Positions 1 to 4,671 of a stretch of DNA of 5,129 nt are shown in pieces (position 1 is the first letter of the stretch; each line of letters opens with the position of its first letter). The notes beneath the pieces were generated by a model. The model was not told the origin of the DNA, did not search any database, and saw only the letters and a program-made list of their open reading frames with translations. The position numbers and the translations under genes are program-made. The stretch spans positions 1 to 5,129 of the forward strand of contig DKEU01000221.1 in the NCBI GenBank assembly GCA_002452635.1, in the 5' to 3' direction. The DNA is from Desulfovibrionaceae bacterium UBA6814. Its GTDB lineage: Bacteria > Desulfobacterota > Desulfovibrionia > Desulfovibrionales > Desulfovibrionaceae.

Positions 1-1
1 C

Positions 2-730
2 ATCACCAATTTCGTGGTCATGAACTCCACGGCCAACGCCCTGCTCTCCCTCGGGGCCTCGCCCATCATGGCCCACGCCGAGGAGGAGATGGAGGAGCTC
101 CTGGGCATCGCCGGGGCCCTGGTGCTCAACATCGGCACCCTGTCCCCGCACTGGATCGCCTCCATGCGCCTGGCCGCCCGCCTGGCTGCCGAGCGCAACC
201 TGCCCGTGGCCCTGGACCCGGTGGGCGCGGGCGCGTCCCGGCTGCGCACCGCCACGTCGCTGGCGCTCGCCAACGTGGGCAAGCCCGCGGTGATCCGGGG
301 CAACGCCTCGGAGATCATGGCCCTGGCCGGCGCAGCCGGAGCCACCAAGGGCGTGGACAGCTCCCACGGGTCCGAGGCGGCCGAGGAGGCGGCCTGGAAC
401 CTGGCCAAGACCTACAGCTGCGTGGTGGTGGCCAGCGGCGCGGTGGACTTCGTCACCGACGGGTCCAGCGACATCCGCATCTCGGGCGGCAGCGCCCTGA
501 CCCCCCTGGTCACGGGCATGGGCTGCGCAGCCACCGCGGTGGTGGGCGCGTTCCTGGCCGTGGCCGACTCCCCCCTGGACGCGGCCCTGGCCGGCATGGG
601 GGTCATGAAGGTGGCGGCGGAGCTGGCCGCGGACGGGGCCAGCGGGCCGGGCAGCTTCGAGCCCGCGTTCCGCGACGCCCTGCACAACCTGGCCGCCGCG
701 GACCTGGACGACCGGCTCATGGTGGCCTGA
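2..730 (+). CDS. thiM: Hydroxyethylthiazole kinase, 5'-truncated by the window edge
   Basis: Cytoplasmic ribokinase-fold kinase that phosphorylates 4-methyl-5-(2-hydroxyethyl)thiazole with ATP, the thiazole-salvage step of thiamine synthesis. The frame is open from base 2, giving ITNFVVMNSTANALLSLGAS, which matches the conserved N-terminal thiazole-binding stretch of ThiM. The GTG at 14 and ATG at 20 are therefore internal, and about 25-30 residues lie off the window. 242 residues are visible against about 265-270 in the family. Motifs seen: ASPIMAHA early on, LDPVGAGAS (about 212-238), RGNASEI (about 296-316), KGVDSSHG, an SGAVDFVTDG strand, and VTGMGC with the Cys codon at 524-526, the conserved anion-hole/catalytic Cys region near the ATP site. 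The TGA stop shares its A with the thiE start, so the two genes are surely one operon and probably translationally coupled. Family assignment is firm; only the 5' end and the upstream control region are unseen. Confidence 0.96.
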   Translation: MTNFVVMNSTANALLSLGASPIMAHAEEEMEELLGIAGALVLNIGTLSPHWIASMRLAARLAAERNLPVALDPVGAGASRLRTATSLALANVGKPAVIRGNASEIMALAGAAGATKGVDSSHGSEAAEEAAWNLAKTYSCVVVASGAVDFVTDGSSDIRISGGSALTPLVTGMGCAATAVVGAFLAVADSPLDAALAGMGVMKVAAELAADGASGPGSFEPAFRDALHNLAAADLDDRLMVA

Positions 731-1377
731 TGCCCCGGCCGGCCTTCGATCCCGCGGTGTACCTGGTCACGGACCGGAGGCTCGCCCGCGGCCGGGACCT
801 CCTGGAGGTGGTGGCCGAGGCAGTGGCCGGGGGCGCGGGCCTGGTGCAGCTGCGGGAGAAGCACGCCGACACCCGGGAGTTCCTGGACCTGGCCCGGGCC
901 CTGGTGGCCCTGCTCGCGCCCTCGGGCGTGCCCCTGCTCGTCAACGACCGGATCGACGTGGCCCTGGCCGCAGGCGCGGACGGGGTGCACCTGGGCCAGT
1001 CGGACATGCCCGTGCACATGGCCCGGGCCATGCTGGGGCCGGACGCCCTCATCGGCCTGTCCGTGGAGACCCCGGCGCAGGCCCGGGAGGCCGAGGGCCT
1101 GGACGTGGACTATTTGGGCGTGAGCCCGGTGTTCGCCACCCCCACCAAGGCCGACGCGGGCCCGGCCTGGGGCCTGGACGGGCTGGCCGGCCTGGCGTCC
1201 TGGTCGCGGCACGTGCTGGTGGCCATCGGCGGCATCGGCCCGGGCAACGCGGCCCAGGTGGTGCGGGCCGGGGCGCACGGCCTGGCCGTGGTCTCGGCCA
1301 TCTGCGCCGCGGACTCCCCCCGGGACGCGGCCGCGGCGCTGCTGGCAGCGGTCAGGGGGGCGCGAGGAGAAACATAG
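730..1377 (+). CDS. thiE: Thiamine-phosphate synthase
   Basis: Cytoplasmic TIM-barrel enzyme that joins HMP-pyrophosphate to hydroxyethylthiazole phosphate, giving thiamine phosphate and pyrophosphate. The 215 residues are a normal family length. Seen in order: YLVTDRRL near the N-terminus, QLREK (40-44), ND at 72-73, GVHLGQSD (85-92), IGLS ending at S111, GVSPVFATPTK (130-140), AIGGI (165-169) and a VVSAI stretch (187-191). R42, K44, N72, D73, D92, S111, T137, T139 and K140 correspond to the substrate- and Mg-pyrophosphate-contacting positions known in Bacillus ThiE, so it should be active. The ATG at 730 overlaps the thiM stop (TGATG). Only a weak GGTGG (721-725) precedes it, so coupling to thiM translation is likely. 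thiM supplies its thiazole-phosphate substrate directly. No T-run terminator follows the TAG. Confidence 0.97.
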   Translation: MPRPAFDPAVYLVTDRRLARGRDLLEVVAEAVAGGAGLVQLREKHADTREFLDLARALVALLAPSGVPLLVNDRIDVALAAGADGVHLGQSDMPVHMARAMLGPDALIGLSVETPAQAREAEGLDVDYLGVSPVFATPTKADAGPAWGLDGLAGLASWSRHVLVAIGGIGPGNAAQVVRAGAHGLAVVSAICAADSPRDAAAALLAAVRGARGET

Positions 1378-1457
1378 GGAGGCCGGCCCTGCGCTGACGC
1401 TCCGGCCGGGCTTGCGCCGGGATGTACGCGGTCGGCCTGCGATGTGACGTGATGTCT

Positions 1458-1555
1458 GCACCCCCTCCGGGGGTGCGCCCCCTTGGGGAAAACGCAGCGA
1501 GGTGGCGGGATCGCCCGGGCTAGGCGGACGGTTTTCCCCGTGCAGTGTCGCACGG
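1458..1555 (+). promoter_or_regulatory. Structured 5' leader of the MFS gene (nested inverted repeats)
   Basis: Seen directly are three perfect inverted repeats: (1) GCACCCCC (1458-1465) with GGGGGTGC (1469-1476), an 8-bp stem with TCC loop; (2) GGGGAAAAC (1485-1493) with GTTTTCCCC (1531-1539), 9 bp, enclosing a smaller CGGG/CCCG hairpin (1506-1517); (3) CCGTGC (1538-1543) with GCACGG (1550-1555), 6 bp and 6-base loop, stopping one base before the GGGAGG ribosome site. Repeats 2 and 3 share bases 1538-1539, so both cannot form in full. The arrangement suggests RNA-level control of the transporter, such as a riboswitch or protein-binding leader. I do not recognise the consensus of any known riboswitch class. 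GC-rich DNA makes short stems common, but the 9-bp repeat with four A:T pairs in its middle is less easily dismissed. Confidence 0.45.
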
Positions 1556-1556
1556 C

Positions 1557-1562
1557 GGGAGG
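1557..1562 (+). promoter_or_regulatory. Ribosome binding site deciding the MFS start
   Basis: GGGAGG lies 10 bases before the ATG at 1573, directly after the 3' arm of the last leader hairpin. It favours 1573 over the in-frame TTG at 1483, which would place the leader repeats inside the coding region and add a charged, non-membrane N-terminus. Confidence 0.75.
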
Positions 1563-1572
1563 CGGCGGAAGC

Positions 1573-2754
1573 ATGAGAAGGAGCGCCCTGGGGTTCGTGG
1601 TGCTGCTCGGGGTGGTCAGCCTATTCGCGGACATGACCTACGAGGCGGCCCGGGCAATCAACGGCCCCTACCTGGCCCTGCTCGGGGCCAGCGCCACGGC
1701 CGTGGGCCTGGTGGCCGGCCTGGGCGAGCTCGCGGGCTACGGGCTGCGCATCCTCTCCGGCCTGCTCAGCGACCGCACCCGGCGCCACTGGGCCATGACC
1801 ATCCTGGGCTACGCCGTGAACCTGGGCGCAGTGCCGCTCATGGCCCTGGCCGGCCGCTGGGAGGTCGCCGCGGGGCTCATGCTGGCCGAGCGCCTGGGCA
1901 AGGCCCTGCGCGTCCCGGCCCGGGACGCCATGCTCTCCCACGCGGCCCACTCCCTGGGCCGGGGCTGGGCCTTTGCCCTGCACGAGGCCCTGGACCAGGT
2001 GGGCGCGCTGCTCGGTCCGCTCATCGTCACCGCGGTGCTGGCCCTGCGCGGCAGCTACGCCTCGGCCTACGCGGCCCTGGCCGTACCCGCGGGCCTGGCC
2101 CTGGCCGTGCTCCTGGCCGCCCGGCTGCTCCACCCCCGGCCCCAGGACATGGAGCCGGACATGCAGCCGGCCCCGGACCGGACCGCGCTGCGCAGCCTGC
2201 CCCCGCGGTTCTGGCAGTACGCCCTGGCCGCCGGGCTGGTGGGGGCGGCCTTTGCCGATTTCCCGCTCATCGCCTTCCACCTCAAGTCCCGGTCCCTGCT
2301 CGCGGACCAGCACATCCCCCTGCTCTACGCCGGAGCCATGGGCGTGGACGCCCTGGCCGCCCTGGCCTTCGGCCGCTGGTACGACCGCATCGGCCTGCGC
2401 GCCCTGGCCGTGGCGGTGGCGGTTTCGGCCTTTGCCGCGCCCCTGGCCTTCGCCTCCAGCGCCCCCCTGTGCGTGGCGGGCATGGCCCTGTGGGGCCTGG
2501 GCATGGGCGCGCAGGAATCGGTGCTGCGCGCCGCGGTGGCCGACCTGGTTCCGGCCGGACGCCGCGCCACGGGTTACGGGGTGTTCAACACCGTGTTCGG
2601 GATGGCCTGGTTTGCGGGCAGCGCGCTCATGGGCCTGCTCTACGGCCTCTCGCCCATGGCCCTGGCCGGGTTCTCGGTGGCCGGCCAACTGGCGGCCCTG
2701 CCCGTGCTCCTGCGGCTGGCCGGACAGGAAGACGCCGCTGCCGGACAGGGCTAG
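1573..2754 (+). CDS. Major facilitator superfamily (MFS) transporter, substrate unknown
   Basis: Inner-membrane secondary transporter of 393 residues, the usual size for a 12-helix MFS protein. The chain is almost entirely hydrophobic helices with short charged loops. The first helix starts near residue 5 and runs into SLFADMTYEAARAINGPYL (16-34), typical of a recurrent bacterial MFS subfamily. The loop after helix 2 carries GLLSDRTRR (63-71), the MFS signature with D67 and basic residues. ERLGKALRVPARD (106-118) and a following HEALDQVGALLGP stretch are conserved in this subfamily, which I associate with uncharacterised and fosmidomycin-resistance-like efflux proteins. A hydrophilic central loop (about 185-212, rich in P, D and R) separates the two six-helix halves. 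The start was chosen from GGGAGG at 1557-1562. It may be a drug or metabolite exporter. Proximity to thiM-thiE hints at a thiamine-related substrate, but that is speculation, and the leader in front suggests its own control. Confidence 0.9.
   Translation: MRRSALGFVVLLGVVSLFADMTYEAARAINGPYLALLGASATAVGLVAGLGELAGYGLRILSGLLSDRTRRHWAMTILGYAVNLGAVPLMALAGRWEVAAGLMLAERLGKALRVPARDAMLSHAAHSLGRGWAFALHEALDQVGALLGPLIVTAVLALRGSYASAYAALAVPAGLALAVLLAARLLHPRPQDMEPDMQPAPDRTALRSLPPRFWQYALAAGLVGAAFADFPLIAFHLKSRSLLADQHIPLLYAGAMGVDALAALAFGRWYDRIGLRALAVAVAVSAFAAPLAFASSAPLCVAGMALWGLGMGAQESVLRAAVADLVPAGRRATGYGVFNTVFGMAWFAGSALMGLLYGLSPMALAGFSVAGQLAALPVLLRLAGQEDAAAGQG
2719..2749 (+). repeat. Short direct repeat in the 3' end of the MFS gene
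   Basis: GCCGGACAGG occurs at 2719-2728 and again at 2740-2749, a 21-base period that keeps the frame, so the C-terminal tail repeats AGQ seven residues apart. It probably reflects a small in-frame duplication in the non-membrane tail and has no obvious function. Confidence 0.5.
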
Positions 2755-2764
2755 CCCGCCCGGC
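2740..2764. terminator. Weak hairpin between convergent MFS and gmd genes
   Basis: GCCGG (2740-2744) pairs with CCGGC (2760-2764), and inside it GGG-CTAG-CCC (2748-2757) spans the MFS stop codon. It could act on either strand, and no terminator for either gene is visible elsewhere. There is no T-run on either side, so intrinsic termination is doubtful, and it may only stall polymerase or protect 3' ends. Confidence 0.25.
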
Positions 2765-2772
2765 AGGTCCGC

Positions 2773-3858
2773 CTACTCGTAGTGGTTGAAGGTGGTGAAT
2801 CCCTGGGACTGGCAGAGGTGGTCGCGCTCGGCCTCCTTGAGGTCCGCGGCCACCATGCCGGAGACCAGGTCCGCGAAGGCCACCCGGGGCTCCCAGCCCA
2901 GCTTCTCCCGGGCCTTGCTGGCGTCGCCCAGGAGGAAGTCCACCTCGGTGGGCCGGAAATAGCGCGGGTCGATCTTCACCCGCACCTGGCCGGTGGCCGC
3001 GTCGCGGCCCACCTCGCCCTTGCCCGTGCCCTCCCAGGCCAGCTCCACGTCCACGCAGGCGAAGGCCCGCTCCACGAACTCCCGCACCGAATGGGTCTCG
3101 CCCGTGGCGATGACGAAGTCCTCGGGCTGGTCCTGCTGCAGCATGAGCCACATGGCCTGCACGTAGTCCTTGGCGTGGCCCCAGTCCCGCTTGGCGTCCA
3201 GGTTGCCCAGGTACAGGCAGTCCTGCAGGCCCAGCTTGATGCGGGCCACGGCCCGGGTGACCTTGCGGGTCACGAAGGTCTCGCCCCGCACCGGACTCTC
3301 GTGGTTGAAGAGGATGCCGTTGCACGCGTACATGCCGTAGGCCTCGCGGTAGTTCACCGTGATCCAGTAGGCGTACACCTTGGCCGCGGCGTAGGGGCTG
3401 CGCGGGTAGAAGGGGGTCTGCTCGGTCTGGGGGGTCTCCTGCACCTTGCCGTACATCTCTGACGTGGAGGCCTGGTAGAACCGGGCGCTCTTTTCCATGC
3501 CCAGGATGCGCATGGCCTCCAGGAGGCGGAGGGAGCCCAGGGCGTCGGCGTTGGCCGTGTACTCCGGGCTCTCGAAGGACACCGCCACGTGGCTCTGGGC
3601 CGCCAGGTTGTAGATTTCGGCCGGCCGCACCTTCTCCATGATCCGGATGAGGTTGGTGGAGTCCGTGAGGTCGCCGTAGTGCATGAAGAACTTCACCCCG
3701 GACTCGTGCGGGTCGCGGTAGAGATGGTCCACCCGGGCGGTGTTGAACGAGGAGGAGCGGCGCTTGATTCCGTGCACCTCGTAGCCTTTCCTGAGCAGGA
3801 GCGAGGCCAGGTACGCGCCGTCCTGGCCGGTGACTCCGGTGATGAGCGCCTTTTTCAT
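2773..3858 (-). CDS. gmd: GDP-mannose 4,6-dehydratase
   Basis: Cytoplasmic short-chain dehydrogenase/reductase-type enzyme that converts GDP-D-mannose to GDP-4-keto-6-deoxy-D-mannose, precursor of GDP-L-fucose, GDP-D-rhamnose and related sugars for LPS, O-antigen or capsule. 361 residues, close to the about 370 typical of the family. Seen: the NADP-binding glycine motif TGVTGQDG (7-14), an RRSSSFNTAR stretch (33-42) for nucleotide binding, NLAAQSHV (84-91), ASTSEMYG (130-137) with T132 and E134, and SPYAAAK with Y156 and K160. These form the complete Thr/Glu/Tyr/Lys catalytic set. Also seen are NHESPVRGETFVTRK (185-199), RDWGHAKDYV and the C-terminal NHYE. V190 replaces the Arg of the common SPRRGE form, a mild variation. 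The ATG at 3858 was chosen because homology begins at MKKALITG and GGAAGGA stands 5 bases upstream. An in-frame extension to 3984 is non-homologous. No partner (fcl, rmd, wbdK-like) is in the window. It converges with the MFS gene 18 bases away. Confidence 0.97.
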   Translation of the reverse strand: MKKALITGVTGQDGAYLASLLLRKGYEVHGIKRRSSSFNTARVDHLYRDPHESGVKFFMHYGDLTDSTNLIRIMEKVRPAEIYNLAAQSHVAVSFESPEYTANADALGSLRLLEAMRILGMEKSARFYQASTSEMYGKVQETPQTEQTPFYPRSPYAAAKVYAYWITVNYREAYGMYACNGILFNHESPVRGETFVTRKVTRAVARIKLGLQDCLYLGNLDAKRDWGHAKDYVQAMWLMLQQDQPEDFVIATGETHSVREFVERAFACVDVELAWEGTGKGEVGRDAATGQVRVKIDPRYFRPTEVDFLLGDASKAREKLGWEPRVAFADLVSGMVAADLKEAERDHLCQSQGFTTFNHYE

Positions 3859-3863
3859 GTCCG

Positions 3864-3870
3864 TCCTTCC
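3864..3870 (-). promoter_or_regulatory. gmd ribosome binding site
   Basis: The minus strand reads GGAAGGA five bases before the ATG whose first base is 3858. This fixes the start and excludes the in-frame upstream extension toward 3984. Confidence 0.75.
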
Positions 3871-3900
3871 CAAGGTCCGTTGCTGCGGATTCGTACCCGC

Positions 3901-3929
3901 GTGGTAAAGGGCCGGTGCAGCCGCGTCAA
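3901..3929 (-). promoter_or_regulatory. Candidate sigma-70-type promoter of gmd
   Basis: On the minus strand, TTGACG (3924-3929, 5 of 6 to the -35 consensus) is followed by exactly 17 bases and then TACCAC (3901-3906, only 3 of 6 to TATAAT). Transcription would start near 3894, leaving a leader of about 36 bases with the GGAAGGA ribosome site. The -35 and spacing are good and the -10 is poor, so this is tentative. Confidence 0.4.
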
Positions 3930-4001
3930 GCCCGGGCCGGGCCGGCCCCGGCTCTTGCCCACAGCCTCGTCCACATGGCAACACTCCGCCATTCCAGGAT
4001 A

Positions 4002-4048
4002 TTTTTTTGAAGCCCAGGCCTTGACGAGCCCGGACGCAGGATTATTTC
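4002..4048 (+). promoter_or_regulatory. Candidate promoter with upstream T-tract for the hsp20 operon or its leader RNA
   Basis: TTGACG (4021-4026, 5 of 6) is followed after 16 bases by TATTTC (4043-4048, T-A-T match only), in one of the few AT-leaning stretches of the window. A T7 tract (4002-4008) lies 12-18 bases upstream of the -35, about where an UP element would contact the RNA polymerase alpha subunits. A start near 4055 would make a 5' leader of about 190 bases. I find no CCCCAT-type -10, so a sigma-32 heat-shock promoter is not supported by this sequence. Confidence 0.4.
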
Positions 4049-4051
4049 TCT

Positions 4052-4195
4052 GGCAAGCCGGCAGGCCACGCGGCAGGACGATCCCCCCTGCCCCGCCTTG
4101 CCGGACAGTGCGTCCGGTGCGTTGCTGGGCCACGACCCGGTCGGATACGGCAGCCGACCGGACTTCCTCCAGAGCCCGGCGCAGGCCGGGCTTTT
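4052..4195 (+). ncRNA. Structured leader RNA or small RNA upstream of hsp20, ending in a terminator hairpin
   Basis: Four consecutive stems are visible. (I) GGCAAG (4052-4057) with CTTGCC (4097-4102), continued inward by GGCAGG (4060-4065) with CCTGCC (4087-4092). (II) CCGGAC (4101-4106) with GTCCGG (4112-4117), sharing two bases with stem I. (III) CCGGTCGG (4137-4144) with CCGACCGG (4154-4161), a perfect 8 bp with 9-base loop. (IV) the terminator at 4173-4195. The block begins just after a candidate promoter and ends in T4, so it could be a free RNA of about 140 nt or the attenuated leader of the hsp20 operon. I cannot match it to a known RNA family. Both the function and the transcript are inference. 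Confidence 0.4.
4173..4195 (+). terminator. Intrinsic terminator-like hairpin in front of hsp20
   Basis: AGCCCGGC (4173-4180), loop GCAG, GCCGGGCT (4185-4192), followed directly by T to 4195. The perfect 8-bp stem can extend by G172:T193-type wobble and A:T pairs (4171-4172 with 4193-4194). The T-run is short (4), so termination may be partial. It lies 35 bases before the Shine-Dalgarno sequence of the first hsp20 gene, and no protein gene on the same strand ends nearby, so it must terminate a leader or small RNA. Confidence 0.6.
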
Positions 4196-4230
4196 GCTGG
4201 AGCAACGGAGGCTGAATCCTCAATAAACCC

Positions 4231-4235
4231 GGAGG
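4231..4235 (+). promoter_or_regulatory. Ribosome binding site of the first hsp20
   Basis: GGAGG eight bases before the ATG at 4244. It can pair weakly with CCTC at 4218-4221 (GAGG 4232-4235, 10-base loop) or with CCTCC at 4166-4170 in the leader. A second GGAGG (4207-4211) has no start codon after it and may compete for the same partner. Confidence 0.85.
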
Positions 4236-4243
4236 TTGGAACC

Positions 4244-4660
4244 ATGGTCATCGATTTCAGCAGCTTCTATGATCTCCCCCGGGAGATCGCCCGGATCATG
4301 GACGAGGCCGCGCGGCCCGTGCTCATCAGCCAGCGCCGCATCGCCTACCCCCTGGTCAACCTGGCCGAGGACCACGACAACTACTACGTGGACCTGGACA
4401 TGCCGGGGGTGGACGCGTCCCAGGTGGAGTTGACCCTCACCGAGCGCAACCTGACGGTGCAGGGCGAGCGCCCGGCCCAGGCCGGCCGCTTCTTCCGCCA
4501 GGAGCGCGTGGCCGGGAGCTTCCAGCGGATCATCACCCTGGGCGCCCCGGTGGACAAGGACAAGGTCGCGGCCCGCTACGCGGACGGCATCCTGCACATC
4601 ACCCTGCCCAAGTCCGAGGCGGTGAAGCCGCGCAAGATCAGCATTTCGGCGCAGCAATAG
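4244..4660 (+). CDS. Small heat-shock protein, Hsp20/alpha-crystallin family (first of pair)
   Basis: ATP-independent cytoplasmic holdase that binds unfolding proteins and hands them to the Hsp70/Hsp100 machinery, normally as a large oligomer. 138 residues, normal for a bacterial class A-like Hsp20. An N-terminal amphipathic arm (1-35) precedes the alpha-crystallin domain, which starts at PLVNLAEDHDNYYV (36-49). It then shows DMPGV (52-56), LTVQGERP (70-77), the RQERVAGSFQR stretch (85-95) and the family hallmark A-x-x-x-D-G-I-L (110-117) followed by LPK (121-123). The C-terminal ISI (132-134) is the I-x-I motif that docks into a neighbouring dimer. All key elements are present. The ATG at 4244 has an ideal GGAGG. 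It is followed after 11 bases by a second hsp20, so the two are co-transcribed. Control is probably exerted through the unusual upstream leader. No sigma-32 promoter or CIRCE element was seen. Confidence 0.95.
   Translation: MVIDFSSFYDLPREIARIMDEAARPVLISQRRIAYPLVNLAEDHDNYYVDLDMPGVDASQVELTLTERNLTVQGERPAQAGRFFRQERVAGSFQRIITLGAPVDKDKVAARYADGILHITLPKSEAVKPRKISISAQQ
4604..4645 (+). repeat. Shared 3' segment of the tandem hsp20 genes (copy 1)
   Basis: These 42 bases encode LPKSEAVKPRKISI and differ at only 4 positions from 4987-5028 in the second hsp20, while the rest of the two genes is much more diverged. It covers the last strand, the hinge and the I-x-I motif. Confidence 0.8.
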
Positions 4661-4664
4661 GAGG
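4660..4664 (+). promoter_or_regulatory. Ribosome binding site of the second hsp20
   Basis: GGAGG begins on the last base of the first gene's TAG stop and stands seven bases before the ATG at 4672. Ribosomes finishing the first gene are placed on the next start, which supports co-translation of the pair. Confidence 0.8.
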
Positions 4665-4671
4665 GAGAGCC

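Larger units (their letters stand above)
1378..1572 (+). other. Gene-free spacer between thiE and the MFS gene
   Basis: 195 bases without a credible gene. The first part holds GGCCGG (1381-1386) paired with CCGGCC (1402-1407), a 6-bp stem with a 15-base loop and no T-run, so it is not a convincing terminator for thiE. GATGT occurs three times (1421-1425, 1441-1445, 1451-1455). The second part (1458-1555) is a chain of nested inverted repeats, annotated separately. I see no clear sigma-70 promoter, so the transporter could be read from the thi operon or from a promoter I cannot recognise in this GC-rich sequence. Confidence 0.7.
3859..4243. other. Divergent intergenic region between gmd and the hsp20 operon
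   Basis: 385 bases without a supportable protein gene. From left to right it holds the gmd ribosome site and candidate promoter (to 3929), a GC-rich block of CCGGGCC-like units (about 3931-3951), ATGGC/GCCAT repeats (3975-3979, 3988-3992), a T7 tract (4002-4008), a candidate rightward promoter (4021-4048), four hairpins (4052-4192) with a terminal T-run, and the hsp20 ribosome site. Long open frames cross it on both strands, but none has a recognisable protein sequence or a plausible start. They are products of high GC content. Confidence 0.75.

Noticed and set aside
518..526. GMGC in place of GTGC at the ThiM active site as a possible inactivating change
   Set aside because: The key Cys is retained and hydrophobic residues at the Thr position occur in other ThiM proteins as I recall them, so the enzyme is probably active.
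412..1461. Long minus-strand open frame across thiM and thiE
   Set aside because: Its translation is low-complexity, Arg/Gly/Pro/His-rich with no recognisable domain, and it lies opposite two clearly identified genes. High GC makes stops rare on the other strand.
1483..1572. Upstream TTG start for the MFS protein (30 extra residues)
   Set aside because: The extension is basic and Gly-rich and unlike the family. It has no good ribosome site, and it would place the inverted repeats in coding sequence. The ATG at 1573 has GGGAGG ten bases upstream.
1378..1572. TPP (THI-box) riboswitch near the thiamine genes
   Set aside because: I looked for the CTGAGA and ACCTGA core motifs and did not find them. 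Such an element would be expected upstream of thiM, outside the window.
1621..2688. Long open frames antisense to and overlapping the MFS gene
   Set aside because: The same GC effect applies. The products are repetitive Gly/Gln/His/Arg-rich sequences with no membrane segments or motifs, while the plus-strand frame gives a convincing transporter.
3859..3984. N-terminal extension of Gmd to an upstream ATG
   Set aside because: The extension (Pro/Cys/Gly-rich) does not resemble any Gmd. The family N-terminus begins at MKKALITG, with its own GGAAGGA.
3975..3992. Sigma-54 promoter (TGGC...TTGCC on the minus strand, TGGCA...GC on the plus)
   Set aside because: The GG and GC dinucleotides are separated by nine bases on both strands instead of the required ten, and the rest of the consensus is poor.
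3975..4008. ATGGC/GCCAT hairpin plus T7 as an intrinsic terminator
   Set aside because: The stem is only 5 bp with an 8-base loop and is separated from the T-run by nine bases. No plus-strand gene ends upstream. A promoter-upstream AT tract is more likely.
3859..4243. CIRCE operator or sigma-32 promoter for the heat-shock operon
   Set aside because: No TTAGCACTC/GAGTGCTAA inverted repeat and no CTTGAA with a properly spaced CCCCAT-type -10 was found, although GCCTTGAC at 4018-4025 superficially resembles the -35 part.
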